A DNA stretch of 64,000 nucleotides from Marsupella aquatica (lineage: Eukaryota; Marchantiophyta). A model generated the notes under the pieces. The model made no database searches. It saw only the letters and a list, made by a program, of their open reading frames with translations, and had not been told where the DNA came from. The position numbers and the translations under genes are program-made. The DNA is taken from the NCBI GenBank assembly GCA_973895155.1, contig OZ316898.1:5332001-5396000 (forward strand), read 5' to 3'. Below are positions 46,851 to 57,900 of the stretch, in pieces (positions within the stretch are counted from its first letter, which is position 1; each line of letters opens with the position of its first letter).

Positions 46851-47774
46851 TCACTTCAGATTTTTGCCTGGCAGACTTTCAGGCTTGCTGTATTTCTGCA
46901 AAACATTCCCAACAAAAATTTAGGTTATAAGCTCTCTTCTGAAGCACTGAAGTATGAAACAGAAAACAGTATAGGACTTATATCACTGAGAGGGTTTACC
47001 AAAAAATTGCCATTCCCGAAAATCAGAACAAAAAAAAGTAAGTAGAGTTGGCAGGGTGTGGAACTCTGACATTGACTCAAAACAGCTTGGGTGCTGATGG
47101 GAATCAGACGGAGACAATGGCAAATTTACTTATAGGGTATTCGGATGACTCCTCCGATGACTTAACTAAGCCTGTTTGTCAGACGGTGACTCTTCTTTCC
47201 AGACTAATTAACAATACGTAAGCCAGGTGGTCCAGGCTAGAGACCATACCAGGAGGTTTCCTCTCCTTACCACTGTGATTGACTGAAATCCAATCACTGA
47301 TAGACGTGATTCCAAAACCCAGTTCGCGGAACCCTAGAAAATCATATATGTCTAAATAGCAACCAGAAAAAGGGAGAAAGAACTGACACAATTCAAGGCA
47401 TCACCCGACATGGAAAAAAATTCACTGATTACTTCTGGAGAGCGGAGACGAAAAGTGTCGACCAATTCCAAACCAATTATGGAAGCTCAATTTCAAGACT
47501 GCAAATTGAGATGGGGACAAGTGACTACGGATGTCCGGAAACATGAAAACCAACAAACCGAGTACCATTGCCAGATGATGCACGAGACGGTAAAACCTTT
47601 CAACGTCGTCTCCAAAAGGATCGCAATTCACAGCAAGGTCAAAGATTGGAACTGGAAACGAGAAAGAGAAAACCACACCTCCCACAACAATGAGAGCGCC
47701 GCGGTTGTCACGAACACTGCCCCGACCATGACGACGGGGCCCGTAGCGAGACTCCATCTGGTGGAGATCACCAT
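46851..47774 (-). CDS. 46-residue single-pass membrane protein, copy A (two exons)
   Basis: Minus-strand exon 1 is 47774-47679 (32 codons, ending TGG GAG before a GTGTGG donor). Exon 2 is 46895-46851 (14 codons plus TGA, after a TTTTGCAG acceptor). The N-terminus is MVISTRWSLATGP, residues 10-30 form one hydrophobic span (GPVVMVGAVFVTTAALSLLW), and the tail is charged (EKYSKPESLPGKNLK). The call rests on comparison of three copies in the window: both exons, both splice sites and the stop are conserved while the ~780-bp intron is full of indels. I do not recognise the family. A small mitochondrial or ER membrane subunit is possible, but this is a guess from size and topology only. Confidence 0.72.
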
Positions 47775-47959
47775 TGCCGCTTCCTGCGTGAGGCGATCGC
47801 ACTGAAGTAGAGCTTTGCCCGATTTCAATCTCTGCTGCGCGAAATCGAACAGAATTGCATCCACACCAAAAGCTCAGAAACGCATTCTCTCGAGTCGCGA
47901 CTCGATACGAATTGGTCATTTCCTTCCCGTCCATCTGGGTTCCATGGAAGCCCCCCAAA

Positions 47960-49117
47960 AGTTATTTACACACCCCCACCCGCACAAACCTCCCCCCCTC
48001 ACCACTATTAGTGTTAAACATCTATCTAAGAAAGGATTTAAAGTTAAGATAAAGGCCTATGGCTAGAGTTAAGATAAAGGCCTATGGTCTAGAGTTAGGA
48101 TAAAGGCCCATGGTCTAGAGTTAAAGGCCACTAGCCATGTAAAAGGGGAGGTGTCCAACACTTCGCCCTTTTTCACATCCCTCTGCTCTCTTGTGCCCCT
48201 TTGCTCCATAATTTTAAGAAAAGGACACTATTAATGGTGAAACCTGGTGAATCAAGGTTTTGTCATGGCTAGTGGCGGTTTAAGGTAAAGGGCCGATGGT
48301 CTGCCGCTAACCTCACTGAATGATGAACTGACTATCAAGGCCCACCCACATGGAAGAGCATGCTGGAGAGCTACTTACCTTCAGGAAGGGTTAGTATTGA
48401 TCTAAACTCTCCATCAAGCAAACCGTTTTGCCTCTGGAACATCGAGCAGGTGACTCAACTAGGGGTGGGAGGAGATACATGGCCAACTGTAGGATCAAGA
48501 AACTCTTGGACCGGAGGACAGAGCAGGATGATTGGATTCCTGAAGAGGAGATTAAGCGATGATCAAGTCATGAAGTTGAATTGGCATTGGCGAAAATTTA
48601 GTACTCACAAGTGAAAGAAAATTTGGGGGGGATGGTCAGTCCGACAGGTGAGGTTTTTCCCTTTGACAATTGTTGAATCATGGGTTTTGTACAAATGGTA
48701 GGGCTAGCCACTGGGGCCTTTGCGATGGTGTTTGCGCTAGGTAAACTCAATAGATATCATTGACAAGATTTCAAAATGGTAACTTTGGATTACCCAATTG
48801 TCTGTAGTTGTCAATTTAGTTTTCTATTTTTTTTATCATTTTACTATATTTTCATGCCTCCCATCGAACACAAAAAGTTGTGTTTGCTTCTTATTGAGAA
48901 CATGAGTGTTCCTTTTTAGGAATGAACCTGTTGCTGTGACTCAACTTGGTGCTAGAGATTTTAGAAGAATATCCCCAAGGGGTCCATAATATCTAATTTT
49001 CCTAGATTAGTTTATGATCCCTAGATCTCTTCCTAGATTTAAGGATAACCCTAACATTCTGGCTACTAGGCACTAAAATGGCTAATACAAGACAAAAAGC
49101 CTGGTGAAGGCTTTTCA
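47960..49117. other. Spacer between the inverted arms
   Basis: No gene recognised. Contains the 26-bp repeats at 48043-48135; an 84-codon frame at 48360-48614 has no similarity. Confidence 0.45.
48043..48135. repeat. 26-bp tandem repeat, about 3.5 units
   Basis: Units of GTTAAGATAAAGGCCTATGG plus TCTAGA at 48043, 48068, 48094 and a partial at 48120; a relic (GGTAAAGGGCCGATGGTCT) sits near 48285. Confidence 0.9.
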
Positions 49118-49602
49118 TTGGCATGGTTTTGTTTTTTTGCCTTGAAAAAAGTAGCAGACCCATCCAACAGAGGATACATGTTCTGCTTTGGAATATACAC
49201 CAGTGTAGAGTAGCCCACAAGGGGGAACAATAACCAGGGATTCTACAAGGGCCCATACCAGGAGGGTTGGGCCAGGGCACCCAAAGCAGTCATCCAGGGG
49301 CCTAGGAGAGACCAGTACACCCCACCCACAGAGAAATTGAGGAGATACTAGTAAGGTCCCCATAAATGAGATACAACCAAGGCCATAAAATTGTTTTATG
49401 GCCAGGACTTACCATAAATGAGATATGGCCAAGGAAGTACAGGCTACCTGAATACAAAACCCATAAGAATCTTAGTCTAAATAGGTTTCTACCCATAACA
49501 TTTTGCTTCGTGGGGACCCCCCCATTGTACTCCCACCAGTACAGCCCACCCACATAGCCTCATACCCAAGGGATGGAGGGGGATATTGAACCAGGGATTC
49601 AA
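49118..49602 (-). mobile_element. SINE copy 4, interrupted and head-truncated
   Basis: On the minus strand it ends GTTGGATGGGTCTGCTACTT plus an A-rich tail (plus 49127-49150). The body has TACTGGTCTCTCCTAGGCCC and CCTCCTGGTATGGGCCC. About 200 bp of unrelated sequence (roughly 49337-49530) interrupts it, bordered by CCAGTACACCCCACCCACA and CCAGTACAGCCCACCCACA. A B-box-like GGTTCAATATCC lies at the right, but the A-box half is missing where the micro-gene duplication begins. Confidence 0.6.
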
Positions 49603-49771
49603 TAGCGAATTTTCGCCACCGGAAAAAGGCCGTTAATTACGTTCCCTTCGCATTTGTGTGCCTTTTGGTGTTTTGGTGTGGAGGCAATTCAGTTCAATTG
49701 CACGCAGCAGAGGCTGAAATCGGGCAAAGCTCTATCTACTCCAGTGCGATCGTCTCACGCAGGAAGCGGCA

Positions 49772-50707
49772 ATGGTGATCTCCACCAGATGGAGTCTCGC
49801 TACGGGCCCCGTCCTCATGGTCGGGGCAGTGTTCGCGACAACCAAAGGCGCTCTCATTGTTGTGGGAGGTATGTTTTTCGCTTTCTCGTTTGGTTTTCCT
49901 GTTCGCTTCTCTGACCTTTCTGTGATTTTTCATCCTTTTGGAGACGGCGTTGAAAGGTTTTACCGTCTCGTGCATCATCTGGCAGTGGTACTCGGTTTGT
50001 TAGTTTTCATGTTTCCGGATATCCGTCAGTCACTCGTCCCGATCTCAATTTGCATTCTTGAAATCGAGCTTCCATAATTGATGTGGAATTGATCGACGCT
50101 TTTCGTCTCCGCTCCTCTCTCAGAAGTAATTGGTGAATTTTTTTCCGTGTTGGGTGATGCTTTGAATTGTGTCAGTTCCTGCTCCCTTTTCCTGGTTGCT
50201 ATTTAGATACATATGGTTTTCTAGTGTTCAGTGAACTGGATTTTGGAATCTCGTCTATCAGTAGTTGGATGTCTGTCTATCGCAGTGGTATAGAGAGGAA
50301 TCCTCGAGGTCTGATCCCAGGCCTGGACCACCTCGATTACGGACCGTTAATTCTCTTGGAAGAAGAATCACCTTTTGACAAACAGGCTTAGTCAAGCCTT
50401 TGGAGGAGTCATCCGAATGGCCCATAAGCAAACTTTGCCTTTGTCTCCGTCTGCTCCCCATTAGCACCGATGCTGTTTTGAGTCCCTATCAGAGTTCCGC
50501 AATCTGCCAACGCTACTTGCTTTTAATGTTCTGACTGTTTGGAACAGTAATTTTTTGGGTAAACTTTCTCAGTGATACATGTCCTATACTGTTTTCTGTT
50601 TCATACTTTCAATTCTCCAGAAGAGTCCATTTCATCTGACATTTTTGGGGGATGTCTTGCAGAAACACGGCAAGCCTGAAAGTCAGCCACGCAAAAGTCC
50701 AAAATGA
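49772..50707 (+). pseudogene. 46-residue membrane protein, copy B, frameshifted
   Basis: Exon 1 is 49772-49868 (97 bases, donor GTATGT); exon 2 is 50663-50707 (acceptor CTTGCAG, ending TGA). Compared with copies A and C, exon 1 has one extra base (ACAACC AAAG GCGCTC against ACAACC GCG GCGCTC). Splicing at the same sites would give a 37-residue product with the hydrophobic span changed after FATT and ending ETRQA. Exon 2 itself still encodes an intact tail (KHGKPESQPRKSPK) in the ancestral frame, so the shift may be recent. Its stop lies 186 bp before the TXNL4B-like start codon, same strand. Confidence 0.7.
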
Positions 50708-50893
50708 GGCCTGGTTGGGCTGGCCCCGGCCATTGTTTTTACGTAGTACATATCATTGCCTCATATTGGACAATTCCAGAGAAGTAATGGAATCTCCTAC
50801 ATGAGTTTTGGACTTGATCACAGACAGGAAATTAATTATCCCGTCGCCGACGAGAGACAGATAGCCTCTCAGAAATCGGAGAGAGAGAGAGAG

Positions 50894-52744
50894 ATGAGCT
50901 ATCTACTCCCAACCGTGAACTCGAAGGAGGACGTGGACGAGCTGATCTTCAATTGTATTGACAAAGTGCTCGTTCTGCGATTCGGCCGGGCCACAGACGC
51001 CGTGTGTCTGCAGCAGGATGATATTGTGAGTACCCGAATTCTGTACACCCTGTATTGCCATGTCCCGTTCTTTCCATCGTCGACACACTCATGGGCAGAG
51101 GTCGATGCGACGTAGCCTGAGAATCCGCGGGCTTCCCAAAGTACCGAGAGGCACAAATGTGACGCAAAAATTAGGGCATTACGAACTGAATGCAAGCGAA
51201 GGGATCACAGTTTCTCTTGATGTCCATCAGAATGCTCAAAAATTTTCTATTAATTTTATCCAGAAGCGTTAACTGGCTCGTTATGAATGGAGAAGTGATC
51301 AGGAGCTAATTTCGTCCTCTTTCTACAAAAATATGGCATAGGATTCTCAAGGTATCTTTGTGTTGTTTGAGGCATGAGAATTCTTAGAATACATTGGCAG
51401 TGGAGAAGTGCCATTAGGGTCTCATGATAAACATGTTTTGCTGAAATTTGTGTCATCAAAGTTCTTAGTGGTCATAAAATGTTCCAGACACTGGAAGTAA
51501 AGGTAAAATAACTGGCGTTTCCGAAACCTGTCTTGTTCTTGGATTTGAATGTCTTATATATCGGAGGCATTTGGTTTGCGAGGAATGTGGACAGCTGGCC
51601 AAAGCAGTGCGAGAAGTGTCCAAGTTTGCAACGATTGGCGTAGTGGATGTTGATGCGGAAGATGTTCAAGTGTATGTCAAGTACTTTGATATCACTTACA
51701 TCCCAGCGACTATTTTCTTTTTCAATGCAGAGCACATGAAGATGGATTGTGGGTGGGTAGAAAACTGACTTCTTACTGATGACTTTACTGCCACTATTGC
51801 CACCTTTCTGCCTTTCTGTCTATGTGCACTTGATGATAGATCATCAGTCTGTCCGTAAAACATTCCTCAAGTTCCTACTTCCATTCAAATATCTCTAGTG
51901 CAGGCCCCCCTCAAAATTCCAATCACTTAGCTCCATACACAGTAGCCTGTAATTTCGGCTCCTAGATGTCAAATGCAATTTCATGAGTACGTGAGATTTC
52001 CTTTCAATCCAACTGTCCCAAAGACCTGATCAATCCTCCATCCTAAGAAGAGATGGGACATCTAGTGTAGGTTGCGAGTAGCTGAAGGAGTAAAAGCACC
52101 ACCTGCAGAAAGTCATTGGCGTCTTCCTAGTCAATGTATCCAAAGTCTACCAGCCGGGTGATAACATCGAACATTTTAAGAGTTTCAATAACAAGTTCGC
52201 CCTGGGTAATTGATCTCAAATTTGTTGGACCTGTGCCTCGGGCTTCCTTGAGAATAGGGTCTCAATTTTGTAGGACTTGTGCCTCGGGCTTCCTTGCGAA
52301 GTGGGTAAATGAGGCAGGAGTACAGATGCATATGCGTCAAGCGCATTTTTGGTTACTAACCCTCAACTGGGATCCTCTTTTGCAGCACTCCTGATCACAC
52401 CAAGTGGATTGGAGCATTCCACAGCAAGCAGGACTTCGTTGATGTTGCGGAGGTATATCTAATTACCTACTGTAGGTGCTTTATTTTTTACCTGAAGACT
52501 TAATCCAACGGAGAGCCAGTTCTGTGACCAGTTGAACGGAATTTCTTAATGTACTCCACCTGCCTTGAATTTGTCCTTTTCCCACTGTAAGGACCCATTT
52601 GGACAAGAACATAGGGGCCTGATGGGATGTTCTTTCTTTCTGCAGACCATTTTCCGAGGAGCAATGAAGGGGAAGTATATTGTCACTTGTCCTCTTCCTG
52701 TGGAGAGGATCCCAAAGTTCCAGTTACTTTACAAGGACATATGA
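50894..52744 (+). CDS. TXNL4B: Thioredoxin-like U5 snRNP protein, TXNL4B/DIM1-like, four exons
   Basis: Exons 50894-51025, 51595-51752, 52386-52452 and 52646-52744, all GT-AG with matching phases, give 151 residues, close to the ~149 of TXNL4B (Arabidopsis At3g24730 type). The thioredoxin fold lacks a redox CxxC, as expected of the DIM1 family: MSYLLPTVNSKEDVDE, VLVLRFGRATDAVCLQQDD, VDVDAEDVQVYVKYFDI, IPATIFFFNAEHMKMD, TKWIGAFHSKQDF and the C-terminal GKYIVTCPLP. DIM1 (TXNL4A) and its paralogue function in pre-mRNA splicing in the tri-snRNP; the sequence details (FGRATDAVCLQ, YIVTCPLP) favour the 4B paralogue. A short GA run (50881-50893) directly precedes the ATG. The upstream 120 bp is shared with the duplicated micro-gene unit. 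Confidence 0.92.
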
Positions 52745-54931
52745 GGCAAAATCCATGCTTTGCCATTCTGGCCATGAGTCAACTGCAGCAGTCTGGTGTT
52801 GCCTATATAAGTGAGACCAGGCGCCATGAAGAAGCGTTGCGTTGCCCTCAGGAACGGACAATGGATAGGTTTCATCACAGTTTTCATCTGCAACAACATA
52901 GACCTTGTTTGGAGGTCAAATCAGATGAGGTCAAAAGAGAAATTATTCTGATTCCAGAAAGATTTCTCAGAGTTGGGCTCATGAGTTTGCTTCTTCATTC
53001 GGAAGTTTACAAAGTTTTTACCCAATTTTGGTACCGCATGTAATTTAAATTCTCAGGATTGTCATCCACAAATAATGCTCCTCTCTTCTCCAGAGCTCCT
53101 CTCTTGACTTCTTACAATAATTGAAGTCTGGATTTCTCGCATTTACCTACATCGACCATTCCCCACACCAAATCGTCCTAACGAGCACAAAATTTCTCAC
53201 ATCTTTAGAGCAGATTAAATAGTCAAAACTAAGGCCCTGCAGAGACAAGGAATGTGGGACAAATAGCTTCTTAAACCATGCGGTGGTGAAATTACATTCC
53301 TTTGATCAATCTCCGTGGGGAGACATTGCCGCGAGAAAAGGAGTTGAGACACAGTAAGACGACAAGGTAGTTGGAAATAGTTTCTCCCTGATTTTAAGTT
53401 CCAGTATCCCTCCGGCTCTGCTCTGCATTTAAAGAGACAAACCCAGGAACTTGAAAACTAAACGTTCCAGGGCACCTGACATTCATCTCACCCAATTCAC
53501 GCGAATGGGCAAGGGGCAGAGACTTAAGTAGCGAAGACGGATGCGAGAGCTTACAATCATAATTTCAGCAAAAGGTCGCTAAGCACTTCCATATCTTGTT
53601 TACGAGGAGAGTACAATAACGGTACCTCACAAAGGCACGTCAGTGCCCTGACCTAAGGTGTAAGATTGCCTAATACATCTATTCCATTTCACCATAAGTC
53701 GGAAAGGACCATTGTAGATTGTTTGGGAACTTGGAACTCTCCGATTTATTGAAGAGTTGCTCAAGACATCCATTGCCTTAGTGTCAAATCGATAAGTATT
53801 ACCCTCTCTAGATAGCCAGAGATTGATGCAGCAGATACCGCTTGGTTGAACCAGCGTTGTACTTAGAGCGAGTCAAAGTATTGGCTCGATGGATGAATAA
53901 GCTGGACGTTGAAATGCCGTCCTTCTTTATGGTAATTTGGCATTGTGGACATTTGGGCTGAGGGCTTTGAACCTGTACGTCTCATTTTGTATGGAGCCGA
54001 CAAAATTCCATCGATTCACTTAGCCGTCAGAGGCACGGGAATAGGGAAGTTGTGGTCACAAACAGATCAATCAGAAGGGTTGCCAGTTAGGAGATGTCTT
54101 CATGGAGGAGGGATAGTGTCCTCGTTGACATGTATGCCAAATGTGATAACATAGCCAGCTCAACGAAGACCGGTCAACAAAGTCCACGAACATGCCATAT
54201 CGGGGACAACTTTTCGAGTTGCATTTGTGATACTTCTGAGATTTACAACCCCGGGGAAAGTGAAATCAATTATACAAACGTGAGCATAGGAGGATAGGAA
54301 TGTTAAGTCCAGGTTGACTATAGAGAAAGCAGCTGAAAACTTGTCTCAAACTGAACACGCTAACGTTTGGTTGACGCGGGCTATATACACATACACTTCA
54401 TGTACACTAGGCCAAATCTTTAACCCCTTACCTTCAATATAGAGAGGCATTTTCTCTTCATCTTGTGTATAGATATATCATCTACATTGAGACACTACTT
54501 GTGTGCTGTGAAGTGTAGTAAAGTGTAAAAGAAGAGTTTCACCAGCTAGTATCTTATCAATCCTATTTATTAGAAAATCTCCATCTACTCAGATGAGATA
54601 GACCCACGAGCAATCAACGCTGACCCCCATCGATGAACATGAGTGTGGCTTCGGAAGGACATCAGCTTAAAGCCAACGGCAAGGTGGCACGGTGAACCAT
54701 CCCTGAAAAGCTTCCGAGCACAATGTTTGCTTTTGGACTGGACCACGTCATGAAGTGTTCACTATAATTTTTAGTTGTCCAAAAAAGTGAAGAATAAATT
54801 CATCTGTGCAAGATGGAAAACGACACTTAATAAGGTCACATCGATTGGAGATCACAGGATGGGCAGGCAAATCATGTGCAGATGGCATCAATACCTTTAC
54901 TGTACATACATAGTCATTCTATGGAGAACAG
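52745..54931. other. Intergenic between TXNL4B-like and membrane-protein genes
   Basis: Begins with the 3' UTR of the TXNL4B-like gene. A frame at 52627-53043 is only the last exon read in another phase. Around 54105-54165 plus-strand codons read VLVDMYAKCDNIAS, like a PPR S-motif, with no PPR context left. TATA-like and simple motifs at 54360-54600 suggest an old LTR, but no TG...CA ends or target duplication were found. Confidence 0.45.
54094..54180 (+). pseudogene. Possible isolated PPR S-motif relic
   Basis: GTTGACATGTATGCCAAATG encodes VDMYAK within VLVDMYAKCDNIAS, which fits the S-type consensus ALVDMYAKCGNIEDA. Neighbouring sequence does not continue the PPR pattern, so this may be chance. 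Confidence 0.3.
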
Positions 54932-57900
54932 CTATTGTCGCGGCTCCAACTCTCCAACAGGTTGATTGCTAGCAAACAAAGGCTCCCTCCTCGTAGAATA
55001 AGTATCAGTGTCCGTTACCATAAAGTTCCTGGAGCTACTGCCAAAAGGTGTTGGATTCGCAACCACATAGCCCCTGGTGGGTGATTTAAATCTCCTCGGT
55101 TCAACAACGTTCTCTCTTTCTATAATACCGAGCCTAACAGTGTCGGCCTTTCCATCACCTGGGGTGCTAGAAGACGGCATTGGAGGATTTACTGCCACAG
55201 CACCTCGTTTCCTATTCAAAAGCTGCCACATTGCCAACAACACTAAGCCAGATATGAGGACAGAGGTGTTCGAAAACTTGGCACTGAAATCAGCAGGCTT
55301 AATAGGTAAGTGGGACCGAAATACACCCACATATCCACAACCAAAACCTAAAACTATGACTCGATCTCTGTTGCTGGCCACCACTGGCCAATGACTCTGT
55401 GATATGGGTGTCTTTAGGAAAGAGAGAGCAATCTCTTTCAGCGGTACTGAAAAGATCAGTCTAGGACCTTCTACCCAAATATTGGCATAACTGAACCCCG
55501 TCTGTGACGTAGTGTTGAAAACTAAAACATTATCTGGAGAAGCCGCCACAAGATAACCCTTCAAAGCAAGGGGAGCAAAAGGCCCTGGCATTTCTAACTG
55601 GCGCTTTTTCTTCACGTGGCACTCAAAATTAAGCATTTCTCCTTTCAGCACCACGGATACCAAATCTCCTTCAGCAGTGAAGCCATTTGCCTTCGATCGC
55701 CCGACAGCATCGAAAGCATATGCCGTAACTATTGTAGAATTCAAATCCAAACAAACGCTGCTTCGCACCTGCATGCTTCTTAAATCTAGTGTTCCTACTC
55801 CATTTTGTGTTAGGAACACCAGCCTCTGAGCATTAGGATTTCTCATGAATGCCAGAGGTTGACTAGGTGCTTGTGCGACACCATGTAGGCTGCCGTTGTC
55901 TCGGAAAAGCTGGATCTTACCAGACTTGTCGACTACTACGGTGTACCTCATCTTTCCCACTTTGAACATTTCCAGATTCACTACTGATTCATTTGCTTCC
56001 CTACTGTACATCGAAACTTTAGTTTCCCCATCCCCATCATCCCTCTCCCCGGTGTTAGCACGAAAAGACTGAGGAGACGGGGGTATTAGTGAGTGTAGAG
56101 TTCTAATGGACGAGATCTTAGCCCTGCCATCTTTCGAGCCAGATCCCGGCTCTGTTGGGTCCCATATTTGATGCACGAGAACTCCTCCGTCAGCATGGCC
56201 TGTGACCAATATCGTCTCAGTTTTCTGAAGAGTGTAGGATAACATGGCAGTGACAGGTGCGGTTGAGGTTGTTGGGTAGTGAAGAAGTAAATCTCCAAGC
56301 CACAAAAAGATGTACAGTTCCCCTTTCATATCTCCAACAACGTAACGAGTGTCTCGTCCACCCTCCAATAGTGGTAGCACATTTATGCATGAAACCTCTC
56401 CATCCACTTTTACTGCTGAAAGCAAACTGAAGTGTTCTGACCAGGAAGGCCTGTACGGGACGATCAGCATGCCCCCTGCGGTACTTTCGCTCTGGCCCTC
56501 TCCATCCACAAGTACCACACCAATTTCACCTTGCGTTGACCCAATCTTTTCATTGGTCTCAAGCGTGTTTTGCTGCTCGCTAGTCTCTGCCAAGTGTAGA
56601 GATGAAATCTTTTCACTAGTCTCAAGCGTGTTTTGCTGCTCGGTACTCTCTGCCAAGTGTTGAGATGAAAGATCCTCCTTCTGCTCATGGTCTGGAAAGT
56701 CATCATGCGAAAATCTAGCATTTGAATCTTTGTCCCTAGGCGTCTCCCCGGGAAAGTCCAAACTCCCAAGATCCACTCTTGAACGAGTTTCCAGATTCCG
56801 AAGAAGATCTCCTAGTTGGTCTATCTGCAATTGTTGTGCCTTCACTAGTTTTTGCAGCTCTTTCACTAAAGTATTAGAGTCTGTCCCCAAGATTGGGCCA
56901 GGATAGTTTCCTCCGCCTGACATTGGTTGCCCTTTTTCTGGGCACATGTCCGCTCCCAGATCCTCCTCATGCAAGTTCTCAGGTATCCTTGTATTCATCA
57001 GAGGCGTTACAAAAGTATTAGAGTCTCTCCCCAAGATTGGGCCAGGATAGTTTCCTCCGCCTGACATTGGTTGCCCTTTCTCTGGGCACATATCCACTCC
57101 CAGATCCTCCTCATGCAAATTTTCTGCTATCCTTGTATGCATCAGAGGCGTTACAAAAGTATTAGAGTCTCTCCCCAAGATTGAGCCCGGATAGTTTCCT
57201 CCGCCTGACATTGGTTGCCCTTTTTCTGGGCACATATCCACTCCAAGATCTTCCACATGCAAGTTTTCAGGTATCCTTGTATGCATCAGAGGCGTTACTA
57301 AAGTATAAGAGTCACTCTCCAAGATTGTGCCAGGATAGTTTCCTCCGACTGACATTGGTTGCCCTTTTTCTGGGAACATATCCACACCCAGATCTTCCTC
57401 ATGCAAGCTTTCAGGTGTCCTTGCATGAATCAGAGGCCTAACTAAAGTAGTAGAGTCTCTCCCCAAGATTGGGCCCGGACAGTTTCTTCCGACTGACATG
57501 GGTTGACCTTTCTCTGGGCACATATCCACACCCAGATCTTCCTCATGCAAGCTTTCAGGTGTCTCTGCATGAATCAGAGGCCTTACTGAAGTAGTAGAGT
57601 CAATTCCCAAGATTGGACCTGGATAGTTTCCTCCGACTGACATTTGCTGCCCTTTTTCTGGGCACATATCCACTCCCAGATCTTCCTGATGCAAGTTTTC
57701 AGGTGTCCTCCCATGAATCAGAGGCGTAACTATAGTAGTAGGGTCGCTCCCCAAAATTGGGTCAGGATAGTTTCCTCCGACTGACATTGGTTGCCCCAGT
57801 TCTGGGCACATATCCACACCCAGATCTTCCTCATGCAAATTTTCAGGTGTCTTTGTATGAATCAGAGGCGTTACTAAAGCAGTAGAGTCTCTCCCCAGGA

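Larger units (their letters stand above)
46700..50850. repeat. Inverted duplication: arms about 46.70-47.89 and 49.65-50.85 kb
   Basis: The arms carry copies A and B of the micro-gene in head-to-head orientation, about 1.2 kb each. Homology begins about 110 bp upstream of the start codons (TTTTGGTGTGGA...GCAATTC) and runs past the stops through GCAAGCCTGAAAGT, CCAACCAGGCCTCA, TATGTACTACGTAAA and AACTCATGTA, into the 5' flank of the TXNL4B-like gene on the right. A third, direct-to-A copy lies at 59.00-60.13 kb. Confidence 0.9.

Noticed and set aside
54360-54620. Second LTR suggested by TATA-like text and AGTGTAGTAAAGTGTAAAAG
   Set aside because: No TG...CA termini with flanking duplication could be found, and no coding remnant nearby.
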